From: Lunularia cruciata
Taxonomy: Eukaryota > Streptophyta > Marchantiopsida > Lunulariales > Lunulariaceae
Assembly (NCBI GenBank): GCA_948567375.1
Contig: OX419760.1
Span: 6,200,001-6,264,000 of the forward strand
Length of the DNA: 64,000 nt
Direction of reading: 5' to 3'
Positions within the stretch are counted from its first letter, which is position 1, and each line of letters starts with the position of its first letter. The notes beneath the pieces were generated by a model that saw only the letters and a program-made list of their open reading frames with translations, had not been told where the DNA came from and did not search any database. Positions 24,331-34,429 of the stretch are shown piece by piece. Position numbers and translations under genes: made by a program.

Positions 24331-24349
24331 GTATTAGTATTATTATTAT
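24301..24349. repeat. (TTA)n microsatellite, interrupted
   Basis: About sixteen TTA units interrupted twice by GTA. Confidence 0.95.
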
Positions 24350-27300
24350 AAGCTTATAAATAGAAAAGAAGAGGGGGCAAACTAGGTAAATTTATTACTC
24401 CTTGAAACTAGATTAGAGAGTTTTTAAACACAATTATGGAAAAACCCAATATCTTATGTAGAAATTGTAAATATTTCATATGTGATCCATAAAAGTTACT
24501 ACTCTTCAAGTAAGTCTAATGCTTTAAATAATTGAATATCCACGGGTTTTAGGAATTATATGAAAGAATGTTTTTTATGATATTTAGGAATTCCATACGT
24601 TTAGATCAATAATCAGAAAATAAAAAATTTAGCAAAGCTTATATTGTATAGGATTTATTTTTCTACTTGGAACATACATATAAATTATAATTTAATAATA
24701 GATGATGCAAAGTCATACTTCAATGAACATTAACTTATTTCCAATAGTTCATCTTCATTGAAAGATCTTTAAAACTCATATTATAAAACTACCTTGATAA
24801 ATTAAAAATATTTTGACATTTCCTTGAGTATTAAAAAATTTACTTGTAGAAGGATGATATGCATTATTTAAGATCTAATATGCATATTATGTTATAAAGA
24901 AGTTTTCCAAAGATTAATCTATTAGGATTTACTCTTATGCCTTAGGTTACAAGCTAAGCTATCAATCTGTTGGAGGATAATGAAATGAGAGAGTGTTGGG
25001 GTTCTTGCCTTGGATACACATATATGGCGGTGAGCCTGGTGTGTTAGTAAAGATTTCCTGAAGCATTCCGAGGATATAGCCTAGAGGTGAACCAAGTACA
25101 TTTGGTTAACATGTGAATTCGCTAGATATTTACTTGAAATGTGCATGTTGTTGTGACTCTTGTTTGTTTCTCGATACAACCATGCCTTTTGTTGATAAGT
25201 ATTTATAAGAGTGGTCATTTTCTTGTTCACAGTTCATTTGGTATCTAGTTTGATAGTTTTATTATGTTCCATAAGTATTTCAAATTTCTTCATTATAAAT
25301 TACATCTATTTTGAGAAATAGCTTGAAGTCAAGATTTATGTTAGATACATTTCTTTTACAATTACATAAAATCATTTCCCATTATATTTTAATAAATTTT
25401 TCCTTAATAATATATTATATTGATATTTAAATATATTTATTTCAAAGTGATTATATATATATATAAAAGAATGAGTTAGGTTTGGATGAAGGAAAATTCT
25501 AAAATCTATTAAACTGTATATAGTTAGCAAGGCTAGATAAGTTTAAATTATCTCAAAAGAGGGTGTGACTTTAAAGTAGTCTTAACAAGCATTTCCAAAA
25601 TTCTACGACCTCTAGTAAGGCTATCTAAACAAAACAAAAAATAACTATCAGACTCTCCGAACGAATACAGATATTATCTACATTATAATGGAGGAATAAT
25701 TATATTAAATATCCTTCAATAAATATACTAATATAATTTATTTATAGTGAATCCATTGGTGTCTCATAATAGTTGTTATTTCCCCAAAACTTATATAAAT
25801 GAAAAATAATTAGATTGTAGTTTTATATGCTCAATTTATTAAATTCAATTATTTTGAAGGATGTATCAAAATTTAAATATGAATTTTTGGTTTATATTAT
25901 ATATTCATATATAGTTGAACATATTTATTAATTTTTTTGTCAAAAATCTCATTAATCTAACTAAAAATATATTGAATTATGTTTATAATAGTAGACTTGT
26001 TGAGATATATTACTATTTTATTTTTATTTTTTTCACTTATATTGGATTTTATTTTGGATAATAGAATTAAAATAAAAAGGAGCATCAAAGAATAAATTTA
26101 AAAAAAATTTAAATTTTGATATTTTTAAAAATAGAGAATGCCTAAAACTCAATGATGATTAAAGGATAGATATAGCAATATAAGTAAGTACTTTATTTTT
26201 TCTTCTCTAGGATAAACTAAATATAATAGCACAGACTACCAAGATATAATATTTCTAAATCAAGATATGTCACATCTTTAAAAAGAATTTATATAACAGT
26301 TTAATAAGAGATGATAATTAATTTTCAGGCTATAAATATACATATAAAATATTTAATTATAAATAAGGAAAAATAAAATAATTTTCATAGATATTCCTGT
26401 TATTTATATTATAGATGTAGATTTCTATAATAAATTGAGTGAAAGGTTAAGTTCAGTTTGATTTTTGAGTTCTAGATATATGTTTTCTAGATTAATTAAA
26501 CAGATTTATTATGATGTATAATATGCTAATAATAATAATATAATTTTAAAAGGTTAATTTTAAAAATTAAACGATTAACTTTATGTTAAAATTTTTAGGA
26601 GGTTAGTATTTATAATTTTATTAGGAACTAGATAAAAAAATTTATTATTCCTAATTTATTAATGGTGGGAGAGGTTTAAAAAAACTTATTAAGGTAGGTG
26701 CAATATATCAAGGTGATAAGATCTGTTTTACACTCTAGTATGTTATATACATTCAATATAATTTAATCTCATATTTAAAAGTAAGTTATAAGTTTGTCAT
26801 GTCTAGAATATGTTAAATTGTGCTATGAAATTTTGATTAACTAATAACATAAAGATAATATTTTCAGTAATTTGAAATAGTAGTACTAAAAAGAAAATAG
26901 AGAAGAGGTATAACTTTAATTTCTTTTTAGTTTATGGCATGATGTATAAGATTTGGTACTATGATCTTTCTTAATTTCCTACGTAAATTGAGATCTTGTT
27001 GTAAATTGCTAATCTACATAATACAAATTTTGTGTTCAAAGTATAATATTGTTTATAAGAACTATCAAATTTTTATATATAACTATCTAGAATTTAAGAT
27101 ATAAATATTAAATTTGACTAATTTTATAGTTAGAAACTTTAATTATTTTTTCTAAATATGGTAAGTATAAGTTAATGGACATTTGTGATATTCTAATTAG
27201 GAATTATCCTTGATAAATATGGTATATGTATTTTAGTAGATTCTAAATCTAAGTTTCATTATCTTGAGATCCCTTCTCATAGTTACTTAGAGGCATGTTT

Positions 27301-28164
27301 GGTTATAGTTATATTTCTGAAATTTATCATTTAAAAATTAAAGTGAGAATCAAATTTGTGAATGAATTGGTTAGTAAAATAAATAAATTATTTTCTCACT
27401 TATATTTAGTGTCTCTAGAGTTCAATTGGAATAAATGTTATACATCATTTGATATTTACATTTATTGTATTGTAATTGATATTTCAGATATTCTGTTTTT
27501 CCTTATGAGTAGATGGGATCTTATCCAAATACATAAAAGACCAATAGAAGAATATAGTTACTAAAATTGATGAACCAATACTTACCTTCCTACCTGCTGT
27601 ATTTATTAATCCTAGAAAGTTATAGAAATTTAGGTTTCCTTTATGTTCATTTTACTCAACTAACATTGTTCTATATAAGGTTTATTCATACCATAGATGC
27701 TTTTATAGGAGCATAAATTCCAAGAGGAAATTAATAAAATAAAAATGAACCTCTTTAAATTTTAGTTAGCTCATTCTTATATTGGTATGTTGTTAAATCT
27801 CTTTGTTAAAATAATCCATATATGCCATTGTCCATTGGTATTATTTACCGTGTGTTCTAAAATAGATGTGAGTAGTGTTCTAATGATATTGTTCTAGTGA
27901 ATCTATAATCACAAGGTGGGTAAATTTAATAATATCTCTAATTTTTTGTGTGCCTAAATGACAACAATCATTTGCATGGATTCCTTGTGGTGATCCACCC
28001 TTGCCTCACTTGAGTTAAATTTCAATTTTTTTGTTAGTTTAGTAGTTTAAATATGAAGTTGTGCCAAAGGTTGAGAATGAAGATGAATAGAAGTCAGTAG
28101 TCATTAAATGAATCTCTTGCAAAGCAAGGAAGAAGATACAAAGTCCAATCAGGCTATCATGCAT

Positions 28165-28806
28165 GTATACATTGTTACACAACATATATCATTGTCTACA
28201 TCATACATTATAGAAGCACAACTCATAGATAAGTCTTAAATGGACTCTCAAGTGCCACAATAACCAGTTTGTTCACACAACTCAAATCACACTCAATCAG
28301 ATCATTCCTTGATCTATCACTCAATAATTTGCCAATAATTGAGCATTGATTACAATCAAGCCATACCCATTCTAGTGAAGAAAATCCAAGTGATGCTCGT
28401 CAGCCTCTGTCCACCATAGCCAAGAACTTGAATGCTCAACATTAGAGAAGTGAGCTCTCTAGAGCTGCACTTTGAAAGTATACCCCCTGGTCTCCAACCC
28501 TAATGATCTTGCTAATGGCACATCTGATTGTGTGAACAATGCAAGTGACAATGGGCTCCACCATGTAATCAATACCTTGAACACAAAATCTAATTGTCAA
28601 CAAGTAGTCTATGAGTAACTACCAAAATACTCATGACTACCAACACTACTACTCTAGAGTTTGAACAATCTAGGTGCAATGCTACAAATGTGGTGATAGA
28701 TGTTGTGCTTATATACATTGCTACACAATATACATCATTGTCAACATCACACACTATAGAAGCAGAACTCACACATAAGTCATATATGGACTCTCAAGTG
28801 CCACAA
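28165..28806. repeat. Pair of ~98-bp direct repeats
   Basis: 28,165-28,261 (TACATTGTTACACAACATAT and further, ending CTCAAGTGCCACAA) recurs at 28,709-28,806 with about 85-90% identity by eye, offset about 545 bp. It lies beyond the 3' end of the minus-strand methyltransferase element and may belong to its 3' LTR. LTR termini could not be fixed. Confidence 0.65.
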
Positions 28807-29599
28807 TTGGCCTTCCTAATTGGCAATTAGGTCCCTCTAACTCCAAATAACCATCTACTCCAAGTATATGGTATATGCTTTGGTGGGCAAAAGATCAAGA
28901 GGCCAAGTGCTACCAAACCCCATTGTTAGTCTCCTATCTGCAATCTATATCATATAAAGGATGAACTTAATATAGGTCAAGTACATCTAGGACATAATCA
29001 TTGTCCTTGAGGAACCATCATGAGGGGAGGAGTCATACATGCCACATGCCATCCTCTTGAAAAGATATCACACATTAACATAGTAGCAGCTCCACCAGAA
29101 GAACTGCATAACATACACAACAAGCCTACACGTATAAGTGCCAAGCTTGGGTCCATAGTACCAGCAATGTTTGGAAGGTGGCATGGTGCACAATTGCGCA
29201 CATGATCCTTCCAAACAACACCATCACATCCTTCTAACACAAGGACTCAAGATGGCAAAACCTCATGTACTCTCAAGATAGTGCAGCCTATAGACACATC
29301 AAGTGTTATCAATGTTGTCTACTATAGATATACATAGTCACATGGATAAAATTGATGGATCAAGGGTCTATAACCTCCTCCTTAAATGGTAGCATGGCGT
29401 AAGGTATCCCTATGTTGAGCAATTGCCAAGTTCTCAAAGACCATTGGTATCACTCTCCAAAAGATCTTTGCACATTGAGAACATGGGCTTGTCCATACAT
29501 TTGGATCATTTAAGTCCAAAACTACAATAACATCTTGACAAATGGCTATAGGTATAATCTAGATCTTGTCCACAAAGTAGAAAGTAAGAGAGAAGGATG

Positions 29600-30150
29600 C
29601 TAAGGAGGCTCACCATCTAAACCGATAGTCCATGGCCAAACAAGGTAATTGGAGATCCTAATCTCCCAAGTGGCCTCTTTGCAAACCATGCTTCCACAAT
29701 CCTCTCTCCACGGTCTGAACCACTCTCTCTGCTAAGCCATCTGCCTTAGGGTGATCTAGAGCAATAATATGATGATCAATTAAAGCCAAACCCAATCCAA
29801 GAATGAGTAAACCATCTTATCATTGAACTTGTCAAGAAGTGCTATCAACTCAATCCACTTAGAGAAGAACTCCACCATAACCAAAATGTATCAATGATGT
29901 CTCAAAATCAGCGGTAAAGGTCCAACAAAGTCTAAAATCCAATGGTAACCCAACCCCATGATAGGTAATGGGTATAATTATGGTGCAAGAGCATTAAATG
30001 ATGCTCTAACTTGGTCACAAAACACACATCTAGCAACAAACTATTGTACATTAGTCTGCATACTACGTCACCAATAATGACTATGGAGTAAGCTAAATGT
30101 ACACTTTGCTCCAAAATGTCCTAGCTCCTCATGAGCATGACGGACCAACT
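29600..30150 (-). pseudogene. Integrase of the methyltransferase element
   Basis: The reading contains H-E-E-L-G-H-F-G (zinc-binding His pair), then C-V-F-C-D-Q-V (Cys pair), so the HHCC N-terminal domain is complete. The core reads W-I-L-D-F-V-G-P-L-P and V-M-V-E-F-F-S-K-W-I-E-L. Stops and frame changes break it. Its partner domains lie upstream on the same strand (RNase H, RT). Confidence 0.75.
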
Positions 30151-30799
30151 ATGGTCTTTGAGATGGAAGTGATACTACTCTCACTCTACTATCCTCCCAT
30201 ACACAAAGCAAGTGTTTGCTTTCCAATCTGAACAGTTTGGCTCCTTGAAGAATACGATTTCTCTCTTAGGCTCCAATTGTGCCACACACAACACCAAAAA
30301 TAATCCATCACTAAGACATTATCATGAATGTCTTGCTAAATTGTACCACTATCTCCACTCTTTTGAATCTATGACCTCAATAACTCCTCTTGTATGCACT
30401 AAGAGAGATACCACCAAAGCCTAAAACAATATATAGAGAAAGGTAGATGCATGCCAACCTAGCACCATCTCCTCATCTGACATGCCAACATACCAACGTG
30501 CAAACATGCTCTAGTCTGATCCTATTGGCTTGGACATGGTTTCTACTCAACCCATCTGCATCATGGTTCACCACTCTAGGTTTATGATTAATCATACTCT
30601 TGTAAAATTTTTGGAATCATACTCCTATAAAATTAGAGCACATTGTGCAAGCTTCCCTAAAAGCTTGTCAAACTCCATCAACCTATTAAATGGTTGATAA
30701 TAAATGATGAGAGTAAAGGGGTTACCAAATAGGTAACATTGGAAATATACTACTACCCATATTACTACCAAGCACTCTCTCTCATATGACCTATACTTT

Positions 30800-30935
30800 G
30801 CCTATGCTATATTGTTGGAGCGACTACCATAGGCTACCACAAACTCCTTCCCCTCATCATCATTCTAGATGAGCATTGCTCCAAGCCCCAACATACTCCA
30901 ATCAGTGTGAACCTAAAATGGTTGTCCTCTGATTG
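30800..30935 (-). pseudogene. RNase H fragment of the methyltransferase element
   Basis: Reads H-T-D-W-S-x-x-G-L-G-A-M-L-x-Q-N-D-D-E-G-K-E, the start of a gypsy RNase H/RT-connection domain with its catalytic first Asp (D in T-D-W). It is followed by V-V-A-Y-G-S-R-S, interrupted by stops. It lies between RT and integrase as expected. Confidence 0.7.
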
Positions 30936-31189
30936 GTCTCCTCAAAATAGGAGCAGATGTCAACCTCTCATTGAGCTCTACAAAAGCTCGCTCTTGCTCA
31001 TCTCTCCAACACCACTCCTACATAAGCTTGGTCAGCTTTGTTTTGGCAATGACACTAAAACCTCTAACATAACAATGATAGAAGTTTGCCAACCCAAGGG
31101 GTGATCACACTCTACTCATATCTATAGGCCGAGGAATATGTGCAATAACCTCCACCTTGGTCTGCTGAACACCAGTCTTCCAAGGTAGA

Positions 31190-31760
31190 TAGTGTGACCC
31201 AAATACTCAACCTACTCATGGAAGAATCTACACTTCCTAGGATGTAATTTGAGTCCATGAGATCTCAACCTCTCAAACACCTCCAACAAATGTCTCTCAT
31301 GCTCCTCCATAGTAGTGATATCTACCAAAATGTCATCAATATAACATTGAGAAAAATCAAATCCAATTAGGATCCTATCCATGACCCTTTGGAACTCAGC
31401 AAGAGCATTCTTTAACCCAAATAATAGGAACCTCCACTAATATAACACATCCTTAACGTGAGGATCAATAGCCCAAAATGATGTCTTGGACTTATCTTCC
31501 TCCTTGATTGGCAATTGATGATATCATGCTCAAAGATCCAAAGTACTAAAGACCTTTGCATGCCCAATTTCATCAAAGATCTCCTCCATTATAGGCATGG
31601 CATACCAATGAGTCCTAGTCTATTGGTTGATAGGATGGTAATCTCCACACATCCGCCTATCTATTTAGTTGCCATGCATATCCTTCTTGGTTAGCATCAC
31701 TATAGCTGATTCATACTCTCCATGTGAAATCTCTACCAAACCAGCTTCAAAAAGATCTCT
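31190..31760 (-). pseudogene. Reverse transcriptase of the methyltransferase element
   Basis: Almost the whole gypsy RT can be followed in one frame: M-C-G-D-Y-H-P-I-N, A-K-V-F-S-T-L-D-L, D-K-S-K-T-S-F-W, F-L-L-F-G-L-K-N-A, F-Q-R-V-M-D-R-I-L, the catalytic Y-I-D-D-I-L-V near 31,345, and V-E-Y-L-G-H-T-I near 31,195. The TAG/TAA/TGA interruptions lie where relatives have Trp, Arg or Gln codons, which fits C-to-T decay. Its conserved linker (D-L-G-P-K-L-I, F-N-M-K-D-L-G-A-L-K) is at 31,835-32,017. Confidence 0.9.
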
Positions 31761-32019
31761 ACTCCAACTCCGAATCAATGCTCTCTCCATGTCATTATAT
31801 CAATAGGGATGTCAAAAAGTTGATGTATCGCTAGTCAGCTCAATCCAATACCAAGTCCTTTTAGAGCACCCAAATCCTTCATATTGAAAGCAAAACAACT
31901 TTTGTAGCTCCTCAAGAACCTCCAAACTCTTTGTCTGTCCCCTCCTATAAGCTTAGGTCCAAGATCTAGCTCCAAAGTATCCTCTATAACTATCATAAGA
32001 GTGGAAGATGTATTCACTA

Positions 32020-32613
32020 GCTACTACATTGGGACCTAAACATAATTGCATCTAACAACAAGGCATGTCCCATCCAAGAATAGACTTGATGTGTACTCAT
32101 GACCAATGGGGTGCAAGAATCACCCATCAAAGGGATGTTCTCTAAAATGTAAGCTAGAGAAATGGACTGATGAACCTGGAGATGTCATAATATACGTAAC
32201 ATCTCCCAAAACATACCAAAATAGGGATCTTGAAGACACAACCCTCGACCAACATGTGTATGTCTCTTACATGGCCATCCAAAAATCACCAAATGAATGG
32301 GATCATGTCTCTCTAGATCTTGCACTCCCGGTAAGGAAATGTTTATTGGAAGGGTCTTTTGATAACCCGTAACTGTTGACATCAATAATAACTCAAGGTA
32401 TCGATAGGCCAAGTGTGCCACATGATGTAGAGAGACTAGCATAGCAGTCTCATCTCTCTCCACATACAAGTATCTCTGTATTCGTATACCCAATTGTGGT
32501 ACCACAAATAGTCCAGTGCTAATCCCACCAAACAACTCTAGTAGACATACTTCGTCTATTGGATATTGCCAAGCAATGAATGTGGTATCTAGAGTAAGCA
32601 TAAGTACTGCACC
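32020..32613 (-). pseudogene. C5 cytosine DNA methyltransferase domain in the retrotransposon
   Basis: Catalytic part of a C5 cytosine methyltransferase. Motif I (SAM binding) is L-E-L-F-G-G-I-S-T-G at 32,541-32,512, most like the F-D-G-I-A-T-G of the DNMT3/DRM branch. Motif II-like residues are R-Y-L-Y-V-E-R-D-E. Motif IV is L-V-I-F-G-W-P-C, with the catalytic Cys codon at 32,269-32,271, followed by G-R-G-L-C-L-Q-D-P-Y and F-W-E-M-L-R-I-L. After a single TGA (32,185-32,187) the same frame continues to motif VI Y-I-L-E-N-I-P, with the Glu codon at 32,140-32,142. A degenerate motif VIII region (L-L-L-D-A-I-M-F-R-S-Q) precedes a TAG near 32,030. The target-recognition domain and motif X were not recognised, so the domain is shorter than cellular enzymes or truncated. 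Upstream it is in frame with gag's CCHC and Gly/Arg tail across the solo LTR. In an intact element it would presumably methylate cytosines in DNA. Which DNA is unknown. Confidence 0.85.
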
Positions 32614-32617
32614 CTTA

Positions 32618-33336
32618 TGTAATACCAAGGGTTAGCCATATGATCTAGATGTGAAATTTGGTTTGGTAACATCTAGAATGATGTTATACATGATGGTCAA
32701 AATAGATCAGATAGAAGTATCACCAAAAGAGTACTTTTACTAATAGGGCAGAAACCAAAATAGACTTGAGAACCTTAGAACCAATAGCTAGAAATATGAT
32801 TTAAAGGTGAGAATTGGTTTGGTAACATCTGGAAGGATGTTACACATGATGGACTAAACAGATCAGAAAGAGGTATCACCAAAAGGGGACTTCTACCCTT
32901 TAGTAGTAGTAGGAACCGAAATATGCCTGAAATCTTTGAAGGCAATTTTGGATGAATTAGGCCTCAAAAATATGTTGTTTCCCCCCACAATAGAGGGAAG
33001 GTTGGCCTTCTCTCCCCCTGCTTTGTCTCATCAAGAGCTTTCCAACGGTACCTTACTCACATGATTCTAAGATTCCTACAAGAAGATTCCCTCTGGTCAA
33101 AGCTTGTTTGACCAACCAGATAGGACCTAGACCGGACAGGTCACCCATCCAAGTAAGTAATCCAAGGGTGGAGCTTGCTGACATGTCACCTATCTGTGTC
33201 CCTAATCCTATGGTGGAGCTTCCTTGGAGGAGATCCTCTTTGTCTATATAATAAAGAGAAGGTGCTCCCTTGGGGCATCAAATGTTTGAGTGTGCAATCG
33301 GTGTTTTCTCTCGTCTCTTGTCCTTGGAGTATTACA
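32618..33336 (+). mobile_element. Solo LTR, family A (A-LTR3), TSD CCTTA
   Basis: 719 bp from TGTAATACC to GTATTACA, in opposite orientation to the element it interrupts. The 5 bp before it (32,613-32,617) and after it (33,337-33,341) are both CCTTA, a perfect target-site duplication. A promoter-like TATATAATAAAGAG lies near 33,246. The first ~155 bp are imperfectly duplicated in tandem (second unit from about 32,779). Removing the LTR and one CCTTA restores the frame between the Gly/Arg-rich gag tail and the methyltransferase. Confidence 0.92.
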
Positions 33337-33346
33337 CCTTACTAGG

Positions 33347-34421
33347 TGTGGATCCTCTACCACAACCTCTACCACCTCGTCCTCCATGACCTAGAGCTCA
33401 TTTACCACCTACCATAACAACCCTACCACTATGTAATTCCGGGTGTGAGTCAAAGCATCGGTCATTGGTGTGACCAAATCTATGGCAATGCTCACATTGT
33501 CTTTATGTTGGCTGTGATCCACTAGAGGTATCAGGTCCACTACCAAAGTAGGTGAAGAAGCCTATAACAATGTAACATCACATACTCTACATCACAACTC
33601 TTTGTCTAGTATCCCATATCAAAATTGGACTACTTGGGCTTCAATAATTCCTTGAGTAAAACTGATCAGCCATCTCATGCAAGTGTATGAGACGACTCTT
33701 CTCATGTAGGCTTCAGCTTGTTACATATAGGGTATTGGCTCTTCTCACGTAGGCTCTCTCCAGCCTTGCATTGGAACTCTTGCAAGCTCCTTAGCTTGTT
33801 AGTCCATACTCTTTGGTAGTTTTGCCTCAAACACTAGAACAACTCCACCATGGGTTAAACCCTGGTACTACACCACCTCATCTAGTGGTACCTCCACTTG
33901 TAGTAGCACCATCTCCAAGAGATCCACCAACGCTACTAGAGCTAGAATTTGTGGGCCACGCTTGAAGTGATGGAGACATAGTTTGGAGACCAATACTTGT
34001 CTCCCTAGCTCAATCTCCTCCAAGTGAGCTCTCTTGAACTCATGGAAATCATCCATTGGTAGACCCTCTAAGTGCTGAAATAACCCCTTCCATACCATGA
34101 AGGGTGTGAATAAAATTGGGTTCCACATCTGCTGCAGATCACACCAACTATCAAACTCATGGATGAAATTATCCAACTTAAAGGTACCCACCATACCAAA
34201 GTAATGCTTGGGGCCTTTGGAGTCCCCATAAATCTTGTCCATGAGAGTTCAATGATGGCAAAACTTACCATAGAGGTGAGAGACAAAGTGAGACAAGAGA
34301 GACATGTAGATATCATTAGCAAACCTCTTGAAATTTCTAAGTGAGGCTTAAACCACCAATTGGATAACCTAAGAATTAAAATTGTAGATTTCTTACTATG
34401 GGATTGGAGTCCGTCAAACAT
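33347..34421 (-). pseudogene. gag of the methyltransferase element, with CCHC knuckle
   Basis: Minus-strand gag with K-L-D-N-F-I-H-E-F-D-S-W-C, then E-G-L-P-M-D-D-F-H-E-F-K and broken frames further on. A canonical zinc knuckle C-E-H-C-H-R-F-G-H-T-N-D-R-C (C-x2-C-x4-H-x4-C) is at 33,496-33,455. It is followed by a Gly/Arg-rich tail, G-H-G-G-R-G-G-R-G-C-G-R-G, at about 33,400-33,355. The tail runs in the same frame into the methyltransferase once the solo LTR is removed. Frameshifts make it non-functional. Confidence 0.75.
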
Positions 34422-34429
34422 ATCCTACT

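Larger units (their letters stand above)
23200..28070. other. Very A+T-rich non-coding island
   Basis: Composition shifts abruptly near 23,200 to roughly four-fifths A+T by eye (for example almost only A and T around 25,380-25,440) and returns to normal near 28,070. Stops are dense in all frames. The longest frame, 27,295-27,564 plus, has 89 residues, is Ile/Tyr/Phe-rich and is unlike anything I recognise. No tRNA, rRNA or organelle gene was seen. Possibilities are an ancient, strongly deaminated transposon or a structural A+T-rich block. The proportion was not measured. Confidence 0.7.

Noticed and set aside
23200-28070. A+T-rich island as an organelle or giant-virus insertion
   Set aside because: No plastid, mitochondrial or viral gene or tRNA is recognisable, frames are closed everywhere, and the composition seems even lower in GC than moss organelles. 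Kept as unexplained.
32106-32372. Plus-strand open frame over the methyltransferase
   Set aside because: It is the antisense shadow of the minus-strand methyltransferase, which has clear motifs.
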